NCBI GenBank assembly: GCA_963791425.1
Contig: CAWBSE010000003.1
Span: 124,001-188,000, forward strand
Origin: DATBLE01 sp963791425
GTDB taxonomy: Bacteria; Actinomycetota; Thermoleophilia; Gaiellales; Gaiellaceae
Reading direction: 5' to 3'
Length of the DNA stretch: 64,000 nucleotides
Shown piece by piece: positions 35,838 to 43,640 of the stretch. Numbering within the stretch: position 1 is the first letter of the stretch; each line of letters starts with the position of its first letter. The position numbers were made by a program, and so were the translations under genes. The notes beneath the pieces were generated by a model. The model searched no databases. It saw only the letters and a program-made list of their open reading frames with translations, and was not told where the DNA came from.

Positions 35838-37432
35838 TTGTCGAGCCGCGAGACCTCGAGATCGAGGTCTCGCTCGACGCGGCGCATGACCTCGTCCCTG
35901 ATCTCGCCGGTGTTGCGCATCTCCACGACCGCGTGCCGCTCGGCGTCGAGCAACTCCCTGCGGAGTCGCTGGTACTTCAGCGAGCGCTTCTCGATCTTCC
36001 CGTCGCCGTCGGGGTCGGTGCGCGCCGAGAAGCGGTCGATCCGGAAGCGGTACTGGGCCCGAAGCCGCTCGGCCGTGTCGTCGAGCACCCACGCCTCGCT
36101 CGCCAGCTCGTCGAGGCGCTCGAGGGCTGCCTCGGCGGCGCGGATGCGCGCGTGCGCCTCCTCGTCGTCGGCGCCGCCGTCGTCCGCCTCCAGCCGGAGC
36201 ATGTGGATCACGGCCGGCAGGGTCAAGCCCTGGCCGACGAGCGTCGCGAGCACGACCATGAACGCGAAGAACACGACGAGGTCGCGGCCGGGCAAGGGCG
36301 TGCCCGCATCGGTGTGCAGCGGCACGAGCAGCGCCGCGGCGATCGTCACGGCGCCGCGCATGCCGTTCCACGCGATGAATGCGGGATACCGCAACGGCGG
36401 CGCCGGATCGCGTTCGCGGATGTGCGGGAACAGCCAGCGCGGCAGGTAGGTCGCCGGGAACACCCAGAGGATCCTGAGGAGGATCACCGCCCCCGTGATC
36501 ACGGCCGCCTCGCCCGCGAGCGACCAGCCGCCCCGGCCCGACAGCCCGTCGAGGATCGGCCGCAGCTGCAGGCCGATCAGCCCGAACAGCAGCACGTTGA
36601 GCAGGAACGTCAGCACCTCCCAGAACCCCTGGCCCTGCAGGCGCGTCTGGACGGTGGTCAACTCGGGCGTGTACCAACCCATGTAGACGCCGGCGGTGAC
36701 GACCGCGAGCACGCCCGAGACCCCGAGCGCCGCCGCAGGCAGGAAGGCGAAGTACCCCGTCAGGAAGGCGATCGTCACCTCGACCGGCGGGTTGTCGAGC
36801 ACGCGCCGGACGCGGCGGATGACGTAGCCGACGACCAGCCCGACCGCGATGCCGCCGACGATGCTCCACACCAGGCGCCCGCCCGCGGCCCACGGCGAGA
36901 ACGAGCCGGCGACCGCGGCGAGGATCGCGGTGCGCAGCAGCACGAGCGCCGTTCCGTCGTTGACGAGGCTCTCGCCCTCGATGATGTCGATCAGCCGCCG
37001 CGGCACGCCGAGCCGCCGCCCGATCGCGGTCGCGGCGATCGGGTCGGTCGGCGACACGATCGCGCCGAGGATGAACGCCTCCGCCCAGGAGAGGTCGGCG
37101 ACCTTGTGCGCGACCACGGCCACGCCGACGGTCGTCAGGATGACGAGGCCGACAGCGAGCAGCGAGATCGGCCGCAGGTTCTGCCGCAGCTCGCGCAGGC
37201 CGGTGAAGAACGCCGTGCTGTAGAGCAGCGGCGGCAGGATGCCGATCAGCACGACCTCCGGAGGCATCGTCACCTCGGGCACGCCCGGCCCGAAGCCGAG
37301 CAGGAGCCCGCCGAGCACGAGCAGGATCGGGTACGGGATGCGCAGCGGGCCGGCAAGGATCAACAGCGCCGCTCCCGTCGCCAGGAGGACGAGCAGCTGC
37401 AGTTCCTGGCGGGTGCCGAACTCGAAGATCAC
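35834..37432 (-). CDS. Na+/H+ antiporter, CPA1 family
   Basis: 532 residues from GTG 37432. About twelve helices form a NhaP/NHE-type transporter. The ion-binding Asp-Asp-type motif region is SPTDPIAATAIG, followed by EGESLVNDGTALVLL, both diagnostic of CPA1. A C-terminal cytoplasmic domain of ~120 residues is highly charged (helix-rich, DPDGDGKIEKR). It exchanges Na+ or K+ for H+ across the membrane. The frame is open for 145 codons upstream, but the sequence there covers the divergent promoter region. The intergenic 37433-37661 holds a strong hairpin. Confidence 0.92.
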   Translation of the reverse strand: MIFEFGTRQELQLLVLLATGAALLILAGPLRIPYPILLVLGGLLLGFGPGVPEVTMPPEVVLIGILPPLLYSTAFFTGLRELRQNLRPISLLAVGLVILTTVGVAVVAHKVADLSWAEAFILGAIVSPTDPIAATAIGRRLGVPRRLIDIIEGESLVNDGTALVLLRTAILAAVAGSFSPWAAGGRLVWSIVGGIAVGLVVGYVIRRVRRVLDNPPVEVTIAFLTGYFAFLPAAALGVSGVLAVVTAGVYMGWYTPELTTVQTRLQGQGFWEVLTFLLNVLLFGLIGLQLRPILDGLSGRGGWSLAGEAAVITGAVILLRILWVFPATYLPRWLFPHIRERDPAPPLRYPAFIAWNGMRGAVTIAAALLVPLHTDAGTPLPGRDLVVFFAFMVVLATLVGQGLTLPAVIHMLRLEADDGGADDEEAHARIRAAEAALERLDELASEAWVLDDTAERLRAQYRFRIDRFSARTDPDGDGKIEKRSLKYQRLRRELLDAERHAVVEMRNTGEIRDEVMRRVERDLDLEVSRLDN

Positions 37433-37504
37433 CGGCCCATTGAATCGAACGCGGCCGCTCTCACGGCCGGCCGCCGGTTGGAAGGACGGGTGGTAGGATG
37501 CCGT

Positions 37505-37540
37505 CGAGTCCGCTGTGAAAACGGAAGCACGGCGGACTCG
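37505..37540. promoter_or_regulatory. 13-bp hairpin in the leader of the ANTAR operon
   Basis: CGAGTCCGCTGTG (37505-37517) pairs with CACGGCGGACTCG (37528-37540), with one G-U wobble, around the 10-nt loop AAAACGGAAG. A second hairpin, CCGACC (37610-37615) with GGTCGG (37626-37631) and loop GTAACCGAGT, lies 30 bp before ATG 37662. Both are in the 5' region of the ANTAR operon. ANTAR proteins bind paired stem-loops in nascent RNA, so auto-regulation is a reasonable guess. The loops do not clearly match the published hexaloop consensus. The first hairpin could instead be a terminator. Confidence 0.55.
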
Positions 37541-37661
37541 CTGCGGGGCCACAAAAACTGGCTCTGCGCAATTTCCTCCCTCAGCGAAGCGGGTTGGAGC
37601 AGTAGGTGGCCGACCGTAACCGAGTGGTCGGTGATCCGTTTCGATCAGATCTGGAGGACGA

Positions 37662-38078
37662 ATGGCGAACGAAGCTGGTGTCGGTGAGACCGCCGCCGGA
37701 AGGATGGGGAGGCGCGCCGCCAGGCCGCGGCCGGTCAGAGTCCGTCCCGCAACGTGCTGGGACGCGAAGCTGACGATGCCCGTCGAGGTCATGGCGCCTG
37801 ATCGCGAGAGCGCGAGGGCGCTGCTCGCGGAAGCCGTGTCGCACTTTCGCGCCGAGATCGCGGACACCGACGGTGCAGCGGTGGTCGTGAGGCTGCGGCC
37901 TGCGAGAGCCGCGTCGGCCGGCTGGGTCTTCGAGCTCCTTGCCCTGGTCGAGCGCTGGCTCGACGCACGCGGCCTCCAGGTCGCGAACGTCCACCATGGA
38001 AAACGCAGCTACGTGATCACGGCGCCCGGCCCCCGCGGCCACTGGGACGTCGACCCCGGCCCCGCCTCCGCCGCCTGA
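37662..38078 (+). CDS. hypothetical protein upstream of the ANTAR regulator
   Basis: 138 residues, with GGAGG well placed before ATG 37662. An Arg-rich N-terminus is followed by a small alpha/beta domain (LTMPVEVMAPDRESARALL, then AVVVRLRPARAASAGWVFEL and YVITAPG). The order resembles a small sensory or ligand domain, but I cannot name it. It ends 5 bp before the ANTAR gene, so the two are an operon and it may modulate the regulator. Intact. Confidence 0.6.
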   Translation: MANEAGVGETAAGRMGRRAARPRPVRVRPATCWDAKLTMPVEVMAPDRESARALLAEAVSHFRAEIADTDGAAVVVRLRPARAASAGWVFELLALVERWLDARGLQVANVHHGKRSYVITAPGPRGHWDVDPGPASAA

Positions 38079-38083
38079 CACCG

Positions 38084-38725
38084 ATGCCGAACACCGATAC
38101 CCAGCATCTGCGCGTCCTGATCGCGAACGAGAGGCGCGACCGGCTCGAGCTGCTCGCACAGGTCGTGATCGGGCTCGGCCACGACGTGATCGCCCGCGAG
38201 ATCTACGTGAAGGAAGTCGGGGCGCTGACGGCGAGGGAACAGCCGGACGTCGCGATCGTCGGGCTCGGACTCTCCTCCGAGCATGCGCTCGACCTGATCG
38301 GCGAGATCGTCCGCGAGGCGTCCTGCCCGGTGATCGCGCTCCTCCACGCCAACGACCCCAAGTACATCCGTGAGGCGGCCAAGCGGGGCGTCTTCGCGTA
38401 CATCGTCGACGGTACCCCCGAGGAGCTCCAGAGCGCCATCGACATCACGCTCCAGCGCTTCACGGAGTACCACAACCTCCAGGGAGCGTTCGGCCGGCGC
38501 GCCACGATCGAGCAGGCGAAGGGCATCCTGATGGCCCGGCACGCGATCGACGCCGAGCGGGCGTTCGAGATGCTTCGCGACCACTCCCAGCACAACGGGC
38601 GCAAGCTCACCGACGTCGCCTCGGCGATCGTCGAGAGCCACCTCCTGCTGCTGCCGCCACGCGCGGTCGGACTGTCTCGCGACGGCTCGTCGGCCGACGG
38701 CGCTCCGGTACCCCTCGCGGACTAG
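38084..38725 (+). CDS. response regulator with C-terminal ANTAR RNA-binding domain
   Basis: 213 residues. An N-terminal receiver-like domain (LRVLIANERRDRLELL, DVAIVGLGLSSEHAL, CPVIALLHANDPKYIREA, GVFAYIVDGTPEELQSAI) lacks the usual phospho-acceptor Asp at strand 3: VGLGL stands where a D is expected. The ANTAR domain spans about 145-200, with RRATIEQAKGILMARH and AFEMLRDHSQ. ANTAR proteins act as RNA-binding antiterminators. The lack of the Asp suggests control by a partner rather than by phosphorylation. An internally deleted copy of part of this gene lies at 38984-39047. Confidence 0.9.
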   Translation: MPNTDTQHLRVLIANERRDRLELLAQVVIGLGHDVIAREIYVKEVGALTAREQPDVAIVGLGLSSEHALDLIGEIVREASCPVIALLHANDPKYIREAAKRGVFAYIVDGTPEELQSAIDITLQRFTEYHNLQGAFGRRATIEQAKGILMARHAIDAERAFEMLRDHSQHNGRKLTDVASAIVESHLLLLPPRAVGLSRDGSSADGAPVPLAD

Positions 38726-38740
38726 CAAGTCCGTTGGCCC

Positions 38741-38812
38741 TCAGCGCCAGAGCCCCGGCGCCTGCGCCACACGCGCAGCGATCCTGTCTCCCGGCACGAT
38801 CCGCACGTCCAT
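38741..38812 (-). CDS. 23-residue short ORF with strong ribosome site
   Basis: ATG 38812 on the minus strand is preceded by GAGGAGGATCGAG, an almost perfect Shine-Dalgarno at ideal spacing. The peptide begins MDVRIVPGDRIAARV and ends at TGA 38741. A second short ORF at 40009-40062 has nearly the same ribosome site and start context (GAGGAGGACAGAG before ATGGA). Expression is plausible; function is unknown. Confidence 0.4.
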   Translation of the reverse strand: MDVRIVPGDRIAARVAQAPGLWR

Positions 38813-38983
38813 CTCGATCCTCCTCACAACAGTCGACGGAGAACACTCCGACCCGTTGGCTGAGGGTGGATCGCTGCGCGCCGATCGTTGCGGCGACGCG
38901 GGGAGTGCGCGCAGAACCAATTGTTACGGTCTGCACAAATCAGTATACCGCGTGGGACTAGCAGTACCAGTGGGATTGGGTTT

Positions 38984-39047
38984 GATCGCCCGCGAGATCG
39001 ACGTCCGGGAAGTGGGCGGTCGTCGAGAGCCACCTCCTGCTGCTGTA
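38984..39047 (+). pseudogene. internally deleted remnant of the ANTAR gene
   Basis: TGATCGCCCGCGAGATC plus following bases match 38187-38220 of the ANTAR gene (codons for VIAREIYVKEVG). They are joined directly to GTCGTCGAGAGCCACCTCC, which matches 38629-38654 near its 3' end. The joint sits on a shared GGCG. Some 400 bp of the parent are missing. It is a scrap of a duplicated regulator gene, not functional. Confidence 0.6.
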
Positions 39048-39051
39048 ACGC

Positions 39052-39083
39052 GGCAGGGGCCGCCCTTGCGGACGACCCCTGCC
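39052..39083. terminator. hairpin 3' of the secreted Ig-like gene
   Basis: GGCAGGGG pairs with CCCCTGCC, with further pairing toward a short inner loop. It lies 10 bp beyond the stop of the minus-strand gene at 39094, the position expected for its terminator. There is no T-tract. Confidence 0.5.
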
Positions 39084-39093
39084 CGTGTCGTGC

Positions 39094-39942
39094 TCAGCCG
39101 TTCAGTCTGACCTGGACGGAGAAGAGGCGGCGGGTGGAAATGCCGCCGAGAAGATCCTCACCGGACTTGCGTGCGCGGGTGAAGATCGCGATCAACTGCT
39201 GCTTCGAGCTGACCGGAAAGCCGGTCATCATGCGGAAGTCGAGCTCCGCCCAGCCGTCACCGCCGGTCGTGGCCTCGGGCGGGATGGTCAGCTGGTTGAA
39301 AGGCACGGCGGTTGCGTACACCAATGCGCCCTGCACCGAGCGGCCCTTGCAAGCGGTGACGTGGTAGCGGACGATCAGCTGCTGCGTCCCCCTGGTGACG
39401 ACCGACGGGCTGGTCTGCTGCTGATCGAGCAGCAGGATGGCCGGCGACGAGAGGTCGGCGATCTGGATGGCGCCGGTGCCGGCCGGGCAGCCGGTCGCAG
39501 GCGGAGGAGGCGGCGGCTTCGTCGCCGACACGACCACTGCGGTCGGAACCGATGTCGCGGTCGTGCTGCCGTCGCCGTTCGTCGCCTGCACCTTGAACCG
39601 CAGGGTGTTGCCGACGTCCGTCGAGGTGACGACGTACTTCAGCGCGTGCGCCCCGCTGATGTTCGCGCAGCTGGCACCGGTCTTGTCGCAGCGCGTCCAG
39701 AAGTAGGCGTACTTGTTGACGCCGTTCTTCCACGATCCGTTGTCAGCGGTCAGCGTGTTGTTCTCCTGCGCCGTCCCGGAGATCGACGGCGGGTTGGTGT
39801 TCCCCGGCTTTGCCGAGCTCGCCGCCGAGCCGGAACCGGCAAACACGCCGAGGCCGACGACGAGCGCGAGCGTTGTTGCCATTCCGATGAACGCTCCGAG
39901 GAGCGTCCACCGCTTTCTGTTGTTCTTGATCGAACGTGACAT
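39094..39942 (-). CDS. secreted protein with Ig-like (fibronectin/bacterial Ig) domain
   Basis: 282 residues. ATG 39942 follows AGGAG at 7 nt. A basic start (SRSIKNNRKRW) and a long hydrophobic segment form a signal peptide or anchor. Then comes an Ig-like module (PSISGTAQENNTLTADNGSW, YAYFWTRCDKTGASCANISG, GNTLRFKVQATNGDG) of the kind repeated in many Thermoleophilia surface proteins. A proline hinge leads to a second beta-rich domain. It acts outside the cell. No enzymatic motif is visible, and the partner is unknown. Confidence 0.75.
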   Translation of the reverse strand: MSRSIKNNRKRWTLLGAFIGMATTLALVVGLGVFAGSGSAASSAKPGNTNPPSISGTAQENNTLTADNGSWKNGVNKYAYFWTRCDKTGASCANISGAHALKYVVTSTDVGNTLRFKVQATNGDGSTTATSVPTAVVVSATKPPPPPPATGCPAGTGAIQIADLSSPAILLLDQQQTSPSVVTRGTQQLIVRYHVTACKGRSVQGALVYATAVPFNQLTIPPEATTGGDGWAELDFRMMTGFPVSSKQQLIAIFTRARKSGEDLLGGISTRRLFSVQVRLNG

Positions 39943-40008
39943 CACTGTTCTCCTCTTCGTGATTCAGGTCGGTAGGTGGCGGCCGAAGGATCCGGTCGCC
40001 CCAAGAAC

Positions 40009-40062
40009 TCAGTGGCAGGCGCTCGCGCTCGCAGCCTGCGGCACGACGGTTCGCCTATCCAT
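40009..40062 (-). CDS. 17-residue short ORF upstream of the Ig-like gene
   Basis: ATG 40062 with GAGGAGGACAGAG directly before it encodes MDRRTVVPQAASASACH and stops at 40009, 67 bp before the start of the Ig-like gene on the same strand. It may be a leader peptide or an independent micro-ORF. Its ribosome site is nearly the same as that of the ORF at 38741-38812. The remainder of 39943-40274 shows nothing else. Confidence 0.4.
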   Translation of the reverse strand: MDRRTVVPQAASASACH

Positions 40063-40274
40063 CTCTGTCCTCCTCGAACTCGGGGTGTGCCGCCCAGGGG
40101 CTGGCCGGCTGGAAAGCCGTTCGTCCCGTTGTTTGAGGGGAGTGATCTTCGCGACGCCGCTTCGCTGTGGCAGTCGCGGTGGTGCTCAGGGGCCTATTCG
40201 TTCTGGCCCTGCCCCGGCAGTGTAGCCGCGAATGAAAACCGGCGCATGAGCAGGGGCAAAGGTACGCTCTCCAC

Positions 40275-40439
40275 GTGGGGCGCCTGAGCAAGTTCTTCGA
40301 ACGCCTGCCCGGCGGGCACCGGCCGCCGACCGGCCCGCTGACCACGGCGGAGGCGAGCGAGGCCGAAGACCTGAAGAACGCGCCGCCGGCGGACACCCCG
40401 CCGGCCGACGCCGACCGTGAAGCGCCGCCGCCCGAGTAG
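40275..40439 (+). CDS. short acidic, proline-rich hypothetical protein
   Basis: 54 residues from GTG 40275, starting with GRLSKFFERLPGGHRPP and ending in an Ala/Pro/Asp/Glu-rich disordered tail. The amphipathic start may contact membrane or a partner. It ends 7 bp before the second aldo/keto reductase gene and may be co-transcribed. No family known. Support is codon composition and tight spacing only. Confidence 0.4.
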   Translation: MGRLSKFFERLPGGHRPPTGPLTTAEASEAEDLKNAPPADTPPADADREAPPPE

Positions 40440-40446
40440 CGACCCG

Positions 40447-41478
40447 ATGCCCTACGAAGCCGCCGCCGACCGTTACGACCGCATGCCCTACCGGCGCTCG
40501 GGTCGCAGCGGGCTGAAGCTCCCGGCCGTCTCGCTCGGGCTCTGGCAGAACTTCGGCGGCGCGAAGCCGTCCGAGGAGAGCCGGGCGATCGTCCGCCGCG
40601 CGTTCGACCTCGGCATCACCCAGTTCGACCTCGCGAACAACTACGGCCCGCCGTACGGCGCGGCCGAGGCGAACTTCGGCCGCATCCTCCGCAAGGACCT
40701 GGCCGGCTACCGCGACGAGCTGGTGATCTCGACGAAGGCCGGCTACGACATGTGGCCAGGCCCGTACGGCGACCTGGGCTCTCGCAAGTACCTGCTCGCC
40801 AGCCTCGACCAGAGCCTGCGCCGCATGGGGCTCGACTACGTCGACATCTTCTACTCACACCGTGTCGACCCGGAGACGCCGCTCGAGGAGACGATGGGCG
40901 CGCTCGACACCGCGGTGCGGCAGGGCAAGGCGCTGTACGCCGGCATCTCGTCCTACTCGGCACAGAAGACGCACGAAGCGGCGGCGATCATGCGCGGCCT
41001 CGGCACCCCGATCCTCATCCACCAGCCGTCGTACTCGATGCTGAACCGCTGGATCGAGACCGAGGGCGTGCTCGACGCGCTCGGCCACGAGGGGATCGGC
41101 TGCATCGGCTTCTCCCCGCTCGCCCAGGGGATGCTCTCCGACCGGTACCTGAAGGGGAAGATCCCGAAAGGCTCACGGGCGAGCCAGGACGGATCGTTCT
41201 CGCCCGGCCTGCTCACCGAGGAGACGCTCGCCAAGCTGCGCGCGCTGAACGAGATCGCCGGGAAGCGCGGCCAGACGCTGGCGCAGATGGCCCTCGCCTG
41301 GACGCTCCGCGACCCGCGGATGACCTCGACGCTCGTCGGCGCCTCGAGCGTCGTCCAGCTCGAGCAGAACGTCGCGGCGCTGGACAAGCTCGAGTTCTCG
41401 GCCGACGAACTGGCCGCAATCGACGAGCACGCCTCCGACGCCGGCCTCAACCTCTGGGCCGGGTCGAGCGCGCACTAG
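40447..41478 (+). CDS. aldo/keto reductase, YghZ/GPR-like
   Basis: 343 residues. YRRSGRSGLKLPAVSLGLWQ, then FDLANNYGPPYGAAE (catalytic Asp and Tyr), ISTKAGYDMWPGPYG (Lys) and YVDIFYSHRVD (His) match the L-glyceraldehyde-3-phosphate reductase (YghZ) subgroup, including the GxWPGPYG insertion. It probably detoxifies methylglyoxal or related aldehydes with NADPH. The start is ATG 40447; a second Met at 13 residues is possible. It converges with the toxin gene (4-bp overlap). Confidence 0.88.
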   Translation: MPYEAAADRYDRMPYRRSGRSGLKLPAVSLGLWQNFGGAKPSEESRAIVRRAFDLGITQFDLANNYGPPYGAAEANFGRILRKDLAGYRDELVISTKAGYDMWPGPYGDLGSRKYLLASLDQSLRRMGLDYVDIFYSHRVDPETPLEETMGALDTAVRQGKALYAGISSYSAQKTHEAAAIMRGLGTPILIHQPSYSMLNRWIETEGVLDALGHEGIGCIGFSPLAQGMLSDRYLKGKIPKGSRASQDGSFSPGLLTEETLAKLRALNEIAGKRGQTLAQMALAWTLRDPRMTSTLVGASSVVQLEQNVAALDKLEFSADELAAIDEHASDAGLNLWAGSSAH

Positions 41479-41879
41479 CGACGCCCGGGCGACACGACCG
41501 ACATCCCGAGCGCCTCGGCGCCCTCGATCATGCGCTGGTCGTACGTGAGAACACCGGCCAGCTCCGCGCCGATCGACAGCGCCGATGCGAGATGAAGGGC
41601 GTCGAGCGATCGCAGCGACGGCGGATCGAGCACCGCGGCAGGCTCGTAGAGGTCGCCGCCGAGACGAATGAGCGCCAGCTCGCCGATCACCTGCCACGCC
41701 CGCGGTACAGCCGCCGGGTCGGAAGCATGCACGGCCCGTACGACCTCGACCCGCACGAGGTCACATGCCGCGAACCGGGTCTTCCCCACGAGCCACCGTG
41801 TCAGAGCCTTCGACTCGGGCTCCGCGATCACCATCTTGACGAGCGCCGAGCTGTCGGAGTACCAGACCTCAGCGCTCAT
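41475..41879 (-). CDS. vapC: PIN-domain (VapC-type) toxin
   Basis: 134 residues with the PIN nuclease pattern: Asp in WYSDSSALVKM, Glu in DLVRVEVVRA, Asp in RSLDALHLASA and Asp in LTYDQRM. VapC toxins cut RNA (often initiator tRNA or rRNA) and are held by the antitoxin. The antitoxin gene lies directly upstream and overlaps it by 11 bp, the usual antitoxin-first order. Autoregulation is likely through the palindrome at 42147-42161. Confidence 0.87.
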   Translation of the reverse strand: MSAEVWYSDSSALVKMVIAEPESKALTRWLVGKTRFAACDLVRVEVVRAVHASDPAAVPRAWQVIGELALIRLGGDLYEPAAVLDPPSLRSLDALHLASALSIGAELAGVLTYDQRMIEGAEALGMSVVSPGRR

Positions 41880-42144
41880 CCGCGCGCAGATGCTCGAGAA
41901 CCTCGCCCGGCAGAGGATGCCCCGGTCGCGGTTTCAGCGGTGGGCCGAGTCCGGCCAGTCGCCCGCGGCCGGGCGTCGCACGCCCGGCGGCGATGAGGCC
42001 GGTGAGGCCCTCACCGTCCGGAACCGGTACGAGGAGCGCGATCGGCCGCCCCCGGTCCGTCACCTCGAACGATTCTCCGGCGGTGACCCGGCGGAGCCAT
42101 GCACTCGCGTTCTGCCGCAGCTCGCGCACCCCGATCCTTTCCAT
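41869..42144 (-). CDS. Phd/YefM-family antitoxin
   Basis: 91 residues from ATG 42144. IGVRELRQNASAWLRRVTAGES and FEVTDRGRPIALLVPV are canonical for the Phd/YefM DNA-binding fold. The C-terminal half, Pro/Gly-rich, would wrap the toxin. ATG 42144 is favoured over 42162 because the palindromic operator would otherwise lie inside the gene. It overlaps the PIN toxin gene. Confidence 0.85.
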   Translation of the reverse strand: MERIGVRELRQNASAWLRRVTAGESFEVTDRGRPIALLVPVPDGEGLTGLIAAGRATPGRGRLAGLGPPLKPRPGHPLPGEVLEHLRADER

Positions 42145-42146
42145 TG

Positions 42147-42161
42147 TGCTACATCGTAGCA
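42147..42161. promoter_or_regulatory. palindromic operator of the toxin-antitoxin pair
   Basis: TGCTAC-ATC-GTAGCA is a perfect 6-bp inverted repeat with a 3-bp spacer, two bases before the antitoxin start codon. Phd/YefM antitoxins commonly repress their own operon through such sites. The position implies a very short or leaderless transcript. Confidence 0.6.
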
Positions 42162-42317
42162 TCTCACCCTGTTGCAGCGCATGACCTCGACAGTGACTAC
42201 GAGACTGCCCCGCCGCAATTCGCTCTTTCGGACAACGGGATCTGGGCGTGCCGGTTCGCTCGTCGTGAACGCACCACCCGCGGACGACAGTCGCCGCGCC
42301 GGTAGGCTTCCGCAGCT

Positions 42318-42785
42318 ATGGACATGCGGCGCTTCCTCCCGATCATCCTGATCGCCTTCGCGGCGCTCTTCATCCTGCCCCAGCTCTTCAAACACGGCAG
42401 CTCGAAGGCGTATTCCTCGAAGAACAAGTCGGAGATGACGCGGGACGCGATGCTCCGGATCGACAAGGCCGAGAAGGCCGCGTTCACGAAGGACGGGAAG
42501 TACACCGACAGCCTCGCCGAGCTCGTGGTGAAGGACAAGGTTCTGGCGAAGGAGCTGCTCGTCCCGCTCCTGATCGATCTGAACGTCGGCGGCGACGGGA
42601 AGAGCTACGTGGTCACGGTCTCGGGCCAGGAGGTCGCCGTCACCCGCGCGCGCAACGGCGCCAAGGTGGTCTCCAGCGGTTGCCGCGTGCTGAAGCGCGG
42701 CACGGGCTACAAGTGCCCGGTGCCGCCCGTCCCGACCACGACCACCACCGGCACCAACAGCACCACCACGACCACGAAGAAGTAG
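42318..42785 (+). CDS. membrane-anchored pilin-like hypothetical protein
   Basis: 155 residues. One N-terminal membrane helix (LPIILIAFAALFILPQLF) is followed by a soluble domain. That domain has KAEKAAFTKDGKYTDSLAELV, reminiscent of the alpha-helix and AxxYFxxxGxYxxSL pattern of pseudopilin C-terminal domains, and two Cys near the end. A Thr-rich low-complexity tail (GTNSTTTTTKK) follows. No prepilin peptidase site is evident. The next gene starts in the stop codon region (TAGTG). Confidence 0.55.
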   Translation: MDMRRFLPIILIAFAALFILPQLFKHGSSKAYSSKNKSEMTRDAMLRIDKAEKAAFTKDGKYTDSLAELVVKDKVLAKELLVPLLIDLNVGGDGKSYVVTVSGQEVAVTRARNGAKVVSSGCRVLKRGTGYKCPVPPVPTTTTTGTNSTTTTTKK

Positions 42786-43042
42786 TGGCCGAGCCGCGCT
42801 GGTGGGAGCTCCGCCGCGCACAGAACCTCAAGCCTGCGACCTACACCTGCCCGCTCTGCGGCCGGCGGCTCCAGTCGATGAGCGACCACGTGCTGCTGTT
42901 TCCGGAGGGCGACCATTCGCTGCGCCGCCACGCGCATGCCGAGTGCGCCAGGCGCGCGCGTGAGTCGGGACGGCTGCCGAGCCGGAGCGAATGGAAGAAG
43001 ACGCAGCCGCGGGAGCGCTGGTGGTTCTTCCGGTTCTTCTAG
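42785..43042 (+). CDS. small zinc-ribbon-like protein
   Basis: 85 residues from GTG 42785, whose G is the last base of the previous TAG. TYTCPLCGRRLQSM is a CxxC knuckle; a further HAHAECARRAR may supply the other metal ligands. The protein is Arg/Trp-rich and ends WWFFRFF. The family is unknown; nucleic-acid or protein binding is a guess. It converges with the ArsR gene (4-bp overlap). Confidence 0.6.
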   Translation: MAEPRWWELRRAQNLKPATYTCPLCGRRLQSMSDHVLLFPEGDHSLRRHAHAECARRARESGRLPSRSEWKKTQPRERWWFFRFF

Positions 43043-43608
43043 GCCTCCGGGACGATCGCGATCAGGCAGAACACCTTGCGCGTCCCCTCGGGGTGGTGCG
43101 AGGCGTCGCGGTCGGCGACGTGCTTCGTGAGCACCGCGCGCATGTCGGCCGCCAGCTCGGCCGCCTCGTCCTCCGTCAGCCACAGGTAGGCGCGGTTGAT
43201 CCCGGCGACGTCGCGCCACGTCTTCCCCTGCTGCCCCTCGACGGCCGCCCACCGGCGGAACTCGCCACGGAGGTGCTCGAGCGTCGTCGCCGCGACGACG
43301 TCGGCTGCCGAGGAGGAGATCGTGTCCGGGTCCAGGCTCAACGTGCGGCCCGCCGCGCGCCACGGCCGCTCGCGGCCGTCCTCCCGCGGCTCGCCCCGCT
43401 CGACGATCCCCCAGCGTTCCAGAGCGCGAAGGTGGTAACTCATCGCGCTGGCGGACAGGCCGGTCAGCTCGCCGAGCTCGCTCGACGTCCGCTCGACCCC
43501 CTGGAAGAGCTCGTCCACCACCGCCAGCCGGGCGGGATGCGCAAGGGCGCGCAGCGCGCCGGGGTCGTCGAGCTTGATGTCGCCGGTGAGGCGGGTCGGT
43601 GAGGCCAT
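43039..43608 (-). CDS. ArsR-family transcriptional regulator
   Basis: 189 residues from ATG 43608. The winged helix-turn-helix begins with DPGALRALAHPARLAVVDEL and continues ELGELTGLSASAMSYHLRALE. A C-terminal domain of ~100 residues with WRDVAGINRAYLWLTEDEAAE is longer than in metal-sensing ArsR proteins, so a small-molecule sensor is more likely. It faces the MFS transporter gene across a 53-bp gap containing two operator-like palindromes, so it probably represses both. Confidence 0.85.
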   Translation of the reverse strand: MASPTRLTGDIKLDDPGALRALAHPARLAVVDELFQGVERTSSELGELTGLSASAMSYHLRALERWGIVERGEPREDGRERPWRAAGRTLSLDPDTISSSAADVVAATTLEHLRGEFRRWAAVEGQQGKTWRDVAGINRAYLWLTEDEAAELAADMRAVLTKHVADRDASHHPEGTRKVFCLIAIVPEA

Positions 43609-43640
43609 CGGACTGATCGTACGAGATCGACTGGACAAAG

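Noticed and set aside
37505..37660. Known riboswitch upstream of the ANTAR operon
   Set aside because: I compared it by eye with c-di-GMP, c-di-AMP, cobalamin and SAM classes and saw no matching core; only hairpins can be supported.
37433..37867. N-terminal extension of the antiporter
   Set aside because: It would cover the divergent promoter and the hairpin, and the family begins at the first membrane helix after GTG 37432.
26942..40258. Shared ATGAGCAGGGG word at 26958 and 40247
   Set aside because: An 11-bp match in such GC-rich DNA is expected by chance and flanks do not align.
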